From NCBI GenBank assembly GCA_903918755.1, contig CAIXFN010000108.1, positions 17,249 to 81,248 on the forward strand: 64,000 nucleotides of DNA, read 5' to 3'. Position numbers and translations under genes: made by a program. Below, piece after piece: positions 44,636 through 53,589 of this stretch (its first letter is position 1; every line of letters begins with the position of its first letter). The notes below the pieces were generated by a model. That model saw only the letters and a program-made list of their open reading frames with translations, searched no databases and had not been told where the DNA came from. The stretch is from an uncultured Pedosphaera sp. (GTDB lineage: Bacteria; Verrucomicrobiota; Verrucomicrobiia; Limisphaerales; Pedosphaeraceae).

Positions 44636-45688
44636 ATGAAACTCGGCCTCGGGCTTTATCGCCATCAGCTTAATGCGGAGCATTACCGGTTCGCGCGGCA
44701 ATGCGGCTGCACCCATGTTGTCATTCACCTGGTGGACTATTTCCGCTCCTCGCGGAGCAACCAGCCCGGCGACCAACCGGTGGGCGATGACAGCGGCTGG
44801 GGCCTGGCGGGTGATCCAGACCGGCTCTGGACCGCGGCGGAATTACGGGCGATCAAGGCGGAGATCAACGCTGCGGGTCTGGAATTGGAAGCCATCGAAA
44901 ACTTCGACCCGGCGCACTGGCATGACGTGCTGCTGGACGGCCCCAGGAAAGCCGCCCAGTTGGAGAACGTCAAAACCATCATCCGGAACGTCGGTGAAGC
45001 GGGCATTCCGGTGATGGGGTACAACTTCTCCATTGCCGGCGTGGCGGGGCGGGTCAAGGGTCGGTTCGCGCGGGGCGATGCGGAAGCCGTGGGGATGGAT
45101 GGTCCGTTAGACACGCCGATGCCCAACGGCATGGCCTGGAACATGGTTTACGACCGGAACGCCGCCCCCGGGTGCGTGCCAGCCGCGACGCCGGAACAAT
45201 TGTGGCAACGGCTGGGAGATTTCCTCAGCGCGGTGTTACCCGTGGCGGAGGCGGCGGGCGTCACCATGGCCGCGCATCCGGATGATCCGCCCCTGCCGAC
45301 GATCCGCTCCCAACCGCGCCTGGTCTATCAACCCGCACTCTACCAGAAGCTCATCGACCTGCGGCCGAGCCCCCGGAATGCCCTGGAATTTTGCGTGGGC
45401 ACCCTGGCGGAAATGACGGAAGGCGACATTTACGAAGCCGTGGACACCTATAGTCGTCAGGGCAAACTGGCTTATGTCCACCTGCGCAACGTCCGGGGCA
45501 AGGTGCCGTTCTATAAGGAGACCTTTATTGATGACGGCGACGTGGATGTGAAACGGGTGCTGCGGATTCTCAAGCAGAATCATTTCACCGGCGTGATCAT
45601 CCCCGATCATGCACCGCAGCTGAGCTGCGCGGCACCCTGGCACGCGGGGATGGCGTACGCGTTGGGTTATCTAAAGGCACTGATGTGA
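44636..45688 (+). CDS. uxuA: Mannonate dehydratase
   Basis: About 350 residues read from the ATG at 44636 (MKLGLGLYRHQLNAEH); an ATG 21 nt upstream is possible. The xylose-isomerase-like barrel of UxuA is visible. It has VMGYNFSIAGVAGRV, MAAHPDDPPLP with metal-binding His/Asp, NALEFCVGTLAEM, AYVHLRNVRGKVPFYKETFIDDGDVD and IIPDHAPQL. It removes water from D-mannonate to give 2-keto-3-deoxygluconate in glucuronate breakdown. No other uronate gene lies next to it. The GH115 enzyme at 59-62 kb would release the glucuronate that feeds this pathway. Confidence 0.92.
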   Translation: MKLGLGLYRHQLNAEHYRFARQCGCTHVVIHLVDYFRSSRSNQPGDQPVGDDSGWGLAGDPDRLWTAAELRAIKAEINAAGLELEAIENFDPAHWHDVLLDGPRKAAQLENVKTIIRNVGEAGIPVMGYNFSIAGVAGRVKGRFARGDAEAVGMDGPLDTPMPNGMAWNMVYDRNAAPGCVPAATPEQLWQRLGDFLSAVLPVAEAAGVTMAAHPDDPPLPTIRSQPRLVYQPALYQKLIDLRPSPRNALEFCVGTLAEMTEGDIYEAVDTYSRQGKLAYVHLRNVRGKVPFYKETFIDDGDVDVKRVLRILKQNHFTGVIIPDHAPQLSCAAPWHAGMAYALGYLKALM

Positions 45689-45770
45689 ATCAAACCATCG
45701 CTAAAGTTCAGTACAATTCGTAAAGCGAATCCTTGCCCAAATGCTTGAAAAACTTCTTTAGAAGTTTGGG

Positions 45771-46418
45771 TTAGGGCGCAAGTCTTTGGATGCCCCAGCC
45801 CTCCGCGCCAGGATCGGTCCGCCGGGTATACAGAAACCGATCGTGCAATCGGCTGTCCCGCCCTTGCCAGAATTCGATCTCGCGGGGAATGACGCGAAAG
45901 CCACCCCACCAGGAAGGAAGCGGAATTTCACCGTCACCAAATTTCCGCTTCATCTCCTCCCACTTGGCTTCCAGTAAACTGCGGGTGGTGATGACGGAAC
46001 TTTGCGACGACACCCAGGCACCCACCTGGCTGCCGCGTGGCCGGGTGAGAAAGTAAGCGAGGGATTCCGCCGAACTGACCGGCTCGACCGATCCCGAAAT
46101 GATGACCTGACGCGCCAGGGCAAGCCACGGGAAAACGATCGAAGCTTGCGGATTTTGTTTGATGTGCCGCGCCTTGCGACTCTCAAAATTGGTGAAGAAC
46201 ACGAAGCCCCGGCTATCGTAACTCTTGAGCAGAACCGTGCGGACCAGCGGCCGGCCATCCGCGGAGGCGGTGGCGAGGCTCATGGCGTTGGGCTCGATCA
46301 CACCACCTTCGCAGGCTTGAGCGAACCAGTGAGCGAACTGGTCGAAGGGGTCGGGCCGGAGGTCGGACTCCGAGAAGGGTTCGCGCTCGTAGTTGATGCG
46401 GGGGAGTTCGATATTCAT
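45771..46418 (-). CDS. pdxH: Pyridoxamine/pyridoxine 5'-phosphate oxidase
   Basis: 215 residues with full PdxH features: EPNAMSLATASADGRPLVRTVLLKSYDSRGFVFFTN (FMN-phosphate binding), SRKARHIKQNPQASIVFPW, GSQVGAWVSSQSSVI and the C-terminal WGGFRVIPREIEFWQGRDSRLHDRFLYTR. It oxidises pyridoxine- or pyridoxamine-5'-phosphate to pyridoxal phosphate with oxygen. It is 7 nt downstream of the redox operon and would be its last gene; the link may be only transcriptional. The insertion AEGWG near the end is minor. Confidence 0.95.
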   Translation of the reverse strand: MNIELPRINYEREPFSESDLRPDPFDQFAHWFAQACEGGVIEPNAMSLATASADGRPLVRTVLLKSYDSRGFVFFTNFESRKARHIKQNPQASIVFPWLALARQVIISGSVEPVSSAESLAYFLTRPRGSQVGAWVSSQSSVITTRSLLEAKWEEMKRKFGDGEIPLPSWWGGFRVIPREIEFWQGRDSRLHDRFLYTRRTDPGAEGWGIQRLAP

Positions 46419-46425
46419 GAAAGCA

Positions 46426-48042
46426 TCAGGCTACCGGAACCGGGGAACTGGCGTCCACCGGAGCCGCCGTCAATTTATCAGAAAACACCAGCGCGCCCGT
46501 GGGGCAGTGCTCGACGCATTCGGCCGCGACCTGTTGCAGCCCCGCCAGTATCGTGCGGTTGAAAGGGGTGGCAACCCGCACATCAAACCCCCGGCCGATA
46601 AAGGTCAGGCCGAGCGGTTCGCGGGCCAATTCGGTCAGGCGCACACAGATGCCGCACACGATGCACTTGCCTGGTTCGAAGATAATGCCGCCCGGTTGGA
46701 CAAATTGCTCGAAGGACCGGCGCTCGGACTTGAACCGGCTGGCATCCGCGCCATAGGCCTGCGCGTAATGCTGGAGCAGGCAATTGCCTGAGGACCCACA
46801 ATCGCAATGTAAACAGCGGGCGGCTTCCGTGACCGCCTCCCGGCGGCTCAACCCGGCACAGCGGTCGCAGGGCGAAACCCGGCCCACCGAACTGGCGGTC
46901 TGCAAAAACTTGCGCAATTCCCCGGGATCCAGCCGGCCCATGATGCTGGAGAACGGCTTTTCCGGGCGTTGCACCGGTTTATCCAGGAGGAAGCGATGAA
47001 CACACACGGCGGCGGCCTGGCCATCGGCCATGGCACGCACGATCTGTTTGGCCGGTTTTACGGCGGAGCCAGCCGCAAAGACCGCGGGAATACTGGTGCG
47101 GCAGGTGTTCGGGTCCGCCTTGATCGCGGCCCCCGTCAACGCGACGCCCAGTCCTGCCCCTTCCCCGGCGGCGAGTTCGCCCACGGTGAGCAAAACGGCA
47201 GCAAAACCAAGCAGCAAACCCTCAATCGTCAATTCCGGGCCCAGGGCCATCCCGAGCTTGAACGCGATCCCCATTTTCTCCAGCACGGCGATTTCCCGGT
47301 CCAGCACGTCGGCACTGAGCGTGGCTTCCGGCACATCCCGGAGACTGCCACCAGCCCGCGCCCGGCGATCCACCACGGTAACCGCGTGACCCTGGCGCGC
47401 CAGCGAAACGGCCGCGGCCAACCCGGCCGGACCGGCGCCGACGATGGCCACGCTCTTGCCCGTGGGGGCCGCGCAAATGGGCACCCAGGGATTGGCTTCC
47501 TTGAAATTCTCGTCCGTGACGAAGCGTTCCATATCCCGGATGCCCGCTGGATCGTCCCAATTGCCGCGCCGGCAGCCCTGCTCGCACGGATGATGACACA
47601 ACCGCCCAAGGACGCCCGGCAACGGGAGGGCTTCGCGGATGGTGACGATTGCTTGATTTAACCGGCCGGCCTCCAACTGCCGGATCATGACGGCAATGTT
47701 CAACCCCAGCGGACAAAGACGGTTGCAGGGCGAAAGGCAGTCGCCCACATGATCGCTGAACAGGAGTTCCAGCGCAGTGCGCCGGGCTTCATGCACTTCG
47801 GTGGTCTCACTTTCCACCACCATCCCCGGCACCGCCTTGGTCCCGCAGGAAGGGACGAGCCGACCGGGTCCCGGACCGCCTACTTTGACCAGGCAAACCT
47901 GGCAGGAGTTCAGCGGCCCGCACTTTTCGAGATAACAAAGCGTGGGAATATCAATGCCCAACCGGCGGGCGCCAGCCAGAATGGTCTGGCCCGGTTCGAG
48001 TTCCACCGTTCGACCGTCAATGCTGATGGTAAAGGTGCTCAT
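46426..48042 (-). CDS. Iron-sulfur flavoprotein: NuoG-like 2Fe-2S and GltD-like FAD domains
   Basis: 538 residues from the ATG at 48042 (MSTFTISIDGRTVEL). An N-terminal 2Fe-2S domain (LCYLEKCGPLNSCQVCLVKVGG...VPSCGT) is followed by a GltD-type 4Fe-4S domain (DCLSPCNRLCPLGLN and GRLCHHPCEQGCRRG). The FAD domain (VAIVGAGPAGLAAAVSLARQGHAV) closes with VFAAGSAVKPAKQIVRAMADGQAAA. Only about 135 residues separate these two motifs, so the NADP(H)-binding insert of GltD/NfnB proteins appears missing. A C-terminal ferredoxin region has CDRCAGLSRREAVTEAARCLHCDC, FEPGKCIVCGICVRL and CVEHCPTGAL. It lies 2 nt after the NuoEF-like gene, its likely partner complex. The direction of electron flow is inferred. 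Confidence 0.85.
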   Translation of the reverse strand: MSTFTISIDGRTVELEPGQTILAGARRLGIDIPTLCYLEKCGPLNSCQVCLVKVGGPGPGRLVPSCGTKAVPGMVVESETTEVHEARRTALELLFSDHVGDCLSPCNRLCPLGLNIAVMIRQLEAGRLNQAIVTIREALPLPGVLGRLCHHPCEQGCRRGNWDDPAGIRDMERFVTDENFKEANPWVPICAAPTGKSVAIVGAGPAGLAAAVSLARQGHAVTVVDRRARAGGSLRDVPEATLSADVLDREIAVLEKMGIAFKLGMALGPELTIEGLLLGFAAVLLTVGELAAGEGAGLGVALTGAAIKADPNTCRTSIPAVFAAGSAVKPAKQIVRAMADGQAAAVCVHRFLLDKPVQRPEKPFSSIMGRLDPGELRKFLQTASSVGRVSPCDRCAGLSRREAVTEAARCLHCDCGSSGNCLLQHYAQAYGADASRFKSERRSFEQFVQPGGIIFEPGKCIVCGICVRLTELAREPLGLTFIGRGFDVRVATPFNRTILAGLQQVAAECVEHCPTGALVFSDKLTAAPVDASSPVPVA

Positions 48043-48044
48043 AA

Positions 48045-50423
48045 TCAATTCACCTCGATGGCGTCTTCGGGACAAACCTTCCGGCAGGTGTCGCACCGGG
48101 TGCACAGGTCCAGGTTGATGGTGTGCCGGGCGTACGGAGTCATGGGGATGGCCGCCACCGGGCAGCGCTGGGCGCAGATGGTGCAACCGGTGCAATCCGC
48201 CGTGACGGAATACTTGATCAGCGCCGAGCACTTCCCGGCGGGACAGCGCCCCGCCACGTGGGCCTCATACTCATCCCGGAAGTAGCGCAGCGTGGAGAGC
48301 ACGGGATTCGGCGCGGTCTTCCCCAATCCGCACAGGCTGCCGGCCCCCACTTGGTGCGCGAGGCGTTCGAGTTCTTCGACGTGCGCGCGCGTGGCCTTGC
48401 CGGCGCAGAGGCGGGTCAGAATATCCAGCATGCGCTTCGTGCCAATCCGGCAGAAGGTGCATTTGCCGCAGGATTGGTTCTGCGTAAACTCCAGGAAATA
48501 GCGGGCGATATCCACCATGCAGGTGGTGTCATCCAGCACGACCATGCCGCCGGACCCCATGATGGCCCCGACTTCGCGCAGCGATTCATAATCCACCGGC
48601 GTGTCCGCCAGCCGGGCGGGCACACAACCACCCGAAGGACCGCCAATCTGGACCGCTTTGAATCGATGCCCCTCCACCGCCCCGCCGCCGATCTCCTCGA
48701 TGATTTCGCGGATCGTGGTCCCCATGGGAATTTCGATCAACCCGCTGCGGCGGATCTTGCCGGCCAGGGCGAACACTTTGGTGCCCTTGCTCTTCGCGGT
48801 ACCGATGGCGGCAAACGCGGGCGCGCCGTTGCGGACAATCCACGGCACCTGGGCGAGCGTTTCCACGTTATTGATCAACGTGGGCTTGCCCCACAAACCG
48901 GATTCCGCCGGGAACGGCGGCCGCAACCGCGGCATGCCCCGGCGTCCCTCCACGGAAGCGATCAGGGCGGTTTCCTCGCCGCAAACAAAAGCCCCCGCGC
49001 CCTCCATTACCGAGAGACGCAGGGCGTAGTCACTGCCCAGCAACTTGTCTCCGAGCCAACCGCGCTCTTCCAAATCCTTGATCGCGGCGCGGACGCGTTG
49101 CACCGCGAGCGGGTATTCATGGCGGATGTAGAAAATGCCTTCGTGCGCGCCAATCGCCACGGCCGCGATGGCCAGGCCTTCGATGACGCGAAATGGGAAT
49201 GATTCGAGGATCATGCGATCCATGAAGGCTCCGGGGTCGCCTTCGTCGCCGTTGCAAATGGCGTACTTCACCTCGCCGACATGCCCTCGGACCACGCGCC
49301 ATTTCTGGCCGGTGGGAAAGCCCGCCCCACCCCGTCCGCGCAAGCCCGAGGCTTCCATCACGCCGATGAGTTGGGCCGGGTCCAGGGCGTCCTTGGGAAC
49401 CGGGGCCGGGTGGAGACACTTGCGCAGCGCCACGAAACCGTCGTGGGCCAGGTACTCATCCAGGTCAAGCGGATCCAGGCGACCAAAATGTTCCGTGGCG
49501 ATGTGCTTCTGTTTGTCCAGAAAGGCGCGCACCCCGGGATCGCGACGGCTCATGGAGTAACCGGCAATCTGCCGCTCCGGCGACGGGTTCTCCGAAAGCA
49601 GACTGTCAAGCGTGCGCGTCCAAAGCGCGCCCGCGCGATGCAGCAAGCCGTGCGGTTTGAAGTGGCGTTCCACCAGTGCGCGCGCCTGCCCCGGCGTGAG
49701 ATCGGCGTAAAAGGCATCCGGTTTGCCCGGCACCGTCACTTCGACCATGGGCGTGCGGTGACACATCCCGACACAACCGACCCGCTTGACCTGGATACTC
49801 CCACCGCAGGCGGCCGCACTTTCCTGCAGCGCATGGAACAGGAGATCACTACCCTTGGCCATGCAGCAGGAGCCGAGGCCCACATGGATTTCGGCGACCG
49901 GTCCGGCCACATGCGTGTGGCGCCCCTCGGTGGACGGCGCTGCCGTCCGGGCCGACAGGCTCGCGATGTGCTCGAGCACGGTTTCAGGCGCGGTTTCGGA
50001 GGTGGCGTGGCCAAAGGTGGCATCGCCCACGCGCATGACGGGAGCCAGGGTGCAACAACCCAGGCAGGCCACCGGTTCAATGGTATACTTCCCTTCCGGG
50101 TCGGTATCGCCGTCGGCGGGAATGTGCAAATCCCGGCGCAACGCCTCCTCGACCCGCCCCACTCCCGCCACATGACAAGCGGTGCCGCGACAAACCCGGA
50201 TGATGTTTTTGCCCGCGGGTTTATGGCGGAACATGTCGTAGAAAGTCGCCACACCGGCGGCCGCGGCGGGCGTAATCTCGCTCAATTCACACACCCGCTC
50301 CATGGCTTCCTGGGGCAGGTAACCGTAATGAACCTGCAACTCCTGGAGAATGGGAATCAGAGACTCGGGCTGGCGACCAAACCGGGCCACCGTGGTTTCG
50401 GCAAATTGGAGGTCAACAGGCAT
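48045..50423 (-). CDS. NuoE-NuoF fusion, NADH-oxidising iron-sulfur flavoprotein
   Basis: A 792-residue fusion. Residues 1-155 are NuoE-like, a 2Fe-2S thioredoxin fold with RVCRGTACHVAG and CLGCC. Residues 170-255 are a second 2Fe-2S thioredoxin-like domain (GSCCMAKG, CVGMCHRTP). From about 290, NuoF follows with the NADH motif GLRGRGGAGFPTGQKW, FMN motif CNGDEGDPGAFMDR, and 4Fe-4S ligands SCGKCTFCRIGTKR and SLCGLG. The C-terminus is a 2x4Fe-4S ferredoxin (CTGCTICAQRCP, CTRCDTCRKVCP). The layout matches HydB/HydC or Sporomusa-type Nfn subunits in one chain. It should oxidise NADH and pass electrons to the flavoprotein encoded 2 nt downstream. It starts 3 nt after the propeller gene stops. Confidence 0.92.
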   Translation of the reverse strand: MPVDLQFAETTVARFGRQPESLIPILQELQVHYGYLPQEAMERVCELSEITPAAAAGVATFYDMFRHKPAGKNIIRVCRGTACHVAGVGRVEEALRRDLHIPADGDTDPEGKYTIEPVACLGCCTLAPVMRVGDATFGHATSETAPETVLEHIASLSARTAAPSTEGRHTHVAGPVAEIHVGLGSCCMAKGSDLLFHALQESAAACGGSIQVKRVGCVGMCHRTPMVEVTVPGKPDAFYADLTPGQARALVERHFKPHGLLHRAGALWTRTLDSLLSENPSPERQIAGYSMSRRDPGVRAFLDKQKHIATEHFGRLDPLDLDEYLAHDGFVALRKCLHPAPVPKDALDPAQLIGVMEASGLRGRGGAGFPTGQKWRVVRGHVGEVKYAICNGDEGDPGAFMDRMILESFPFRVIEGLAIAAVAIGAHEGIFYIRHEYPLAVQRVRAAIKDLEERGWLGDKLLGSDYALRLSVMEGAGAFVCGEETALIASVEGRRGMPRLRPPFPAESGLWGKPTLINNVETLAQVPWIVRNGAPAFAAIGTAKSKGTKVFALAGKIRRSGLIEIPMGTTIREIIEEIGGGAVEGHRFKAVQIGGPSGGCVPARLADTPVDYESLREVGAIMGSGGMVVLDDTTCMVDIARYFLEFTQNQSCGKCTFCRIGTKRMLDILTRLCAGKATRAHVEELERLAHQVGAGSLCGLGKTAPNPVLSTLRYFRDEYEAHVAGRCPAGKCSALIKYSVTADCTGCTICAQRCPVAAIPMTPYARHTINLDLCTRCDTCRKVCPEDAIEVN

Positions 50424-50426
50424 AGT

Positions 50427-52250
50427 TCATTGGTCCTTTCCGGTCGGCCCCAGGCAATAGAGGTTGGTTTCTCCCCGCAGGAAAACCCGGCCTTGGGCAA
50501 AGGCCGGACTGGCCAGGAATTTATCCGCGAGCTGGCTGCGGGCCAGTTCGCGAAATTCCCGACCGGCGGAAAGCACCACGGCGGCACCCGCCTCGCCGAG
50601 CACAAACAGGCGGTCACCGACGATCGCCGGGGAGGCTTGTACCGACAGTTCCAAATCGTGCTGCCAGAGGCGGGTGCCGCTCTTTAACTCGACGCAACTC
50701 ACCATGCCGCCGCTGGAGACCGTGAAGGCGAATTCGCCGTTGCCTACCGGGCTGCTCACGTCCGGCGCGTTGCTATCTTCCGCCGTCCAGGCCAGGTGGG
50801 ACTTGGTCACATCCCCCGCCCCATCGGGACGCCAGGCCACGAGCTTGGAAGTGGGGCTGATGGCCAGCACCAGTCCGCCGGCAAAAATGGGGGAAGGCAC
50901 AATTTCGCTCTCCAGCGCTTCGGCGCGCCACAGTTCATGGCCGTCGTTAAACGCGTAAGCGATGATCCACGGTTGCGAGAGCGTGATGATCTGGGTCTTG
51001 CCGGCGGCCTCGACGACGATAGGGGTGGCCCAGGAAACGGGCACGGTGCGGGTCTGCTGCCAGACCGGCCGACCGTTGGCGCCGTCGAATGCGAGCAACT
51101 TGGAATCAGAACTGCCGCTTTCGCCTTGGTCCAATTGCACGATGACCGTGCCCTGCCAGATGGCCAGCGAACTGGCATGGCCGAAGGAGTTTTTCATCAC
51201 CCCCACGGATTTGGCCCAGGCCACCGTGCCGTCGAAATTGAGGGCGGCCAGATCGCCATTGGCGAAGATCGCGTAAACATGGCGGCCATCGGTGGCGGTG
51301 GTGCAGGCGGCAAAGCCGGTGCCCTCGGGAACCTCCGGCAGCTTGGCGGCGGATCCCGCCACCTTTTCCACCGTGCGCCGCCACAGTAAACGGCCATCCT
51401 TGACGGAATAGCAAAGCACCTCGCGCTGCGCCGTGGTGCCGCCGGAAATGAACAAGTGATCACCCCAAATCACGGGCGAGTTATGTCCCGGCGCCGGAAT
51501 CGCGGACTGCCAGGCAATCCCCTGCCCCGACTTCCGATCCCAAACGAGGGCATAATTGGTACCCGTCGTCCAGCCGCCGCCATCCCAACCCCGAAAGCGC
51601 GGCGAATTGGCCTGCACTTCCGCCAACCCCGGAAGCGCCGCAACGGGGGCCGCATCCACCTGCCCGGCCAGCCGACGCCACCCGGCCGCATCGGCCGGCA
51701 GGGAAGTGCGGAGCAACAGCGCCGTCGCCACCAACACGAGCGCCGCCACGCCACCCACCGCCGCCACCGTCCAGCGGGCTCGGGTGGGGCGTTCCTTTGG
51801 CAACCCGAGACGTTCACGTTCCGACTGCGGCAGCGGCACGGTGCGGGTGGACTCCGCGGCTTTTCGGGCAACCAGGGCCGCCAAAGCGGCACCGCCGGCC
51901 AGGAGCCAGGCGCCGAAACGGTCCCGGGCCAGGCGTTGACGGAATTGGTGGCGAAATTGAAAATCCAGTTGCCGGATCTGTTCCTTCACCGCCTCGTTCT
52001 TGGGCTCCACCGCCAACCGGGCCCGGAGCGCCAGTAGTTGGGGGGATTTCCACGGATCGTTCGCGGCGGCGGTGAAATGAAAATACAGCATCGTGACCAC
52101 CACGATAGCGGAGAAGGTTCCCGCGATCCAGGCGATGGCCCGCAACGCGCGCTGGGGATCCGGCGGCCGAACCGGCGTCGGCGGCGTCGGCGGCGTGGCC
52201 GGCGGAGCGGGCGGGCCGGGAGCGACTGGTTGGACGGTGGGTTCGCTCAT
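50427..52250 (-). CDS. Membrane-anchored PQQ-like beta-propeller protein
   Basis: 607 residues from the ATG at 52250 (MSEPTVQPVAPGPP), overlapping the membrane-ferredoxin gene stop by 4 nt. A Pro-rich N-terminus is followed by three hydrophobic segments (IAWIAGTFSAIVVVTMLYFHF, GAWLLAGGAALAALVA, WTVAAVGGVAALVLVATALLL). From about 235 there is a PQQ/BamB-like propeller, with blades such as GRLLWRRTVEKVAG, GTVAWAKSVGVMKNS, GRPVWQQTRTV and GTRLWQHDLELS. No PQQ-binding dehydrogenase active site was recognised, so it may be a scaffold or an electron-transfer partner in the periplasm. Context is a redox operon. Confidence 0.82.
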   Translation of the reverse strand: MSEPTVQPVAPGPPAPPATPPTPPTPVRPPDPQRALRAIAWIAGTFSAIVVVTMLYFHFTAAANDPWKSPQLLALRARLAVEPKNEAVKEQIRQLDFQFRHQFRQRLARDRFGAWLLAGGAALAALVARKAAESTRTVPLPQSERERLGLPKERPTRARWTVAAVGGVAALVLVATALLLRTSLPADAAGWRRLAGQVDAAPVAALPGLAEVQANSPRFRGWDGGGWTTGTNYALVWDRKSGQGIAWQSAIPAPGHNSPVIWGDHLFISGGTTAQREVLCYSVKDGRLLWRRTVEKVAGSAAKLPEVPEGTGFAACTTATDGRHVYAIFANGDLAALNFDGTVAWAKSVGVMKNSFGHASSLAIWQGTVIVQLDQGESGSSDSKLLAFDGANGRPVWQQTRTVPVSWATPIVVEAAGKTQIITLSQPWIIAYAFNDGHELWRAEALESEIVPSPIFAGGLVLAISPTSKLVAWRPDGAGDVTKSHLAWTAEDSNAPDVSSPVGNGEFAFTVSSGGMVSCVELKSGTRLWQHDLELSVQASPAIVGDRLFVLGEAGAAVVLSAGREFRELARSQLADKFLASPAFAQGRVFLRGETNLYCLGPTGKDQ

Positions 52251-53587
52251 TTGGCCAGGGCGGATGCCGCGGCGGGCACCGGCGGTTGAACGGTCACGAC
52301 CGGCAGTCCCCGGCGCACCCGTTCGCTCGGGCAGGAGGAAAAGCACCGGGCACAGGCGAAGCAGGCCCCGGGGTCCGGCTCGAAGTCCGTCCGGCTGACC
52401 CGGAGGGAAAGTAAGATCAGTTTGATGCCCACCACCAAACCGAACCAAGCCCCAAAAATTGCCGTCGCGAGGCGGAACCGCCCGCGCAAATCCGCCGCCG
52501 CCTCCAGCACCGTCCCCGGCTGCTCAGCCATGCGGGCCAGGGCGAGTGCCTCCGGCGTCATCACCCCATAGACCACGGGATGCTGCTGTTGCCGCGCGTA
52601 AAGTTCCGCCAGCGCCACCGTCGGGTGCAGGCGGGCAGCCACCGGGGACAGCGCCCGGCCAGCCAAGGCCCCGGCGATGATCAGCACGGGGAGCAGGACC
52701 AACAACCAGCCGAGGGTTCGCCGCTCCCCGGGAATTGGCGCGGGCGCCCCTGGCGGCGCGGGTTCCCGCAGCGCGCCAAAGGGACACGAATGCTCGCACA
52801 ATCGGCACTGGGTACAAGTCTCTGGCGTCACCCGGACCCGCCACCGGGAAACCAGCGAGCCCAGTTTCAGCAGCGCCCCGTAGGGACACAGGAACCGGCA
52901 ATAGGGCCGGCCCACAAACATGCCGATCAACAGAAAAGAAACCCCGGCCGCCAGGAGGAAGAAGCTGCCCGACAATCGGAAAATCGGGACGAACGGATCG
53001 TAACGGCAAATCACAAACCCGGTGCCCGTCGCGGCGTAGGCAATTCCTGCGCCGAGAAAAAGGTAGGGAATGAGCCCCAGACCGTGTTCCAGAAAAGCCG
53101 GGACTTTGATGGGTTTGATGAGAAAGAAATCCTGCAAGGCGCCCTGGGGACAGACCCCGGCGCAAAACGCCCGCCCAAAAAACAGGGCCACAATCAGGGG
53201 CAGCGCGAAGAAGGCCACCACCGTCACCGGCACGGAATAGGACGGATGCAACAATCCGTAGGCAATGTTCTGCGGCGACCCGATCGGGCAGATGCAGCCC
53301 TTGCGATAGAAGCCGAAATAGGCCAGGGAAAACAGCGACAACCAGAAAATACCGCGCCGGGACCGGGGACGGTAAATCAACCAGACGGCGACGGCCAGGC
53401 AGGCAGCGAGCACCCCGACATCCAGATACTGCAACCACAACGCCCGACCGGGGGGCGTGGTGGTAACCGGCATCCGGTAACCGCTCTCAAATTCGGGCGG
53501 GGGAAACAGCAGTTGCGCGCGGGCGACTCCACCCAGCAACAACAACAGCAACCCTCCCAGCCAGCCGAATTTGGAGATGCGGCGCAT
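52247..53587 (-). CDS. NapH/NosR-like membrane polyferredoxin
   Basis: 446 residues from the ATG at 53587 (MRRISKFGWLGGLLLL), 2 nt after the upstream ferredoxin stops. It has six or more membrane segments. Cytoplasm-side cysteine motifs typical of NapH, NosR and YccM are RKGCICPIGSPQN, GRAFCAGVCPQGALQDFF and GRPYCRFLCPYGALLKL. A dicluster ferredoxin follows (CTQCRLCEHSCPFGAL) and a final CFACARCFSSCP. The FMN-binding domain of full NosR is absent. Such proteins move electrons across the inner membrane to periplasmic iron-sulfur proteins. The Tat-exported ferredoxin upstream is the likely partner. Confidence 0.88.
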   Translation of the reverse strand: MRRISKFGWLGGLLLLLLGGVARAQLLFPPPEFESGYRMPVTTTPPGRALWLQYLDVGVLAACLAVAVWLIYRPRSRRGIFWLSLFSLAYFGFYRKGCICPIGSPQNIAYGLLHPSYSVPVTVVAFFALPLIVALFFGRAFCAGVCPQGALQDFFLIKPIKVPAFLEHGLGLIPYLFLGAGIAYAATGTGFVICRYDPFVPIFRLSGSFFLLAAGVSFLLIGMFVGRPYCRFLCPYGALLKLGSLVSRWRVRVTPETCTQCRLCEHSCPFGALREPAPPGAPAPIPGERRTLGWLLVLLPVLIIAGALAGRALSPVAARLHPTVALAELYARQQQHPVVYGVMTPEALALARMAEQPGTVLEAAADLRGRFRLATAIFGAWFGLVVGIKLILLSLRVSRTDFEPDPGACFACARCFSSCPSERVRRGLPVVTVQPPVPAAASALAK

Positions 53588-53589
53588 GA

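Noticed and set aside
46426..50423. An [FeFe]-hydrogenase or formate dehydrogenase complex
   Set aside because: No H-cluster motif and no molybdopterin subunit is encoded in the operon.
49281..50687. A 468-codon plus-strand open frame opposite the NuoEF fusion
   Set aside because: Antisense shadow; the minus strand carries all NADH, FMN and iron-sulfur motifs.
50427..52250. The propeller protein as a true PQQ-dependent alcohol dehydrogenase
   Set aside because: No calcium-site or disulfide motif of quinoprotein dehydrogenases is visible and there is no heme motif; only the propeller fold is supported.
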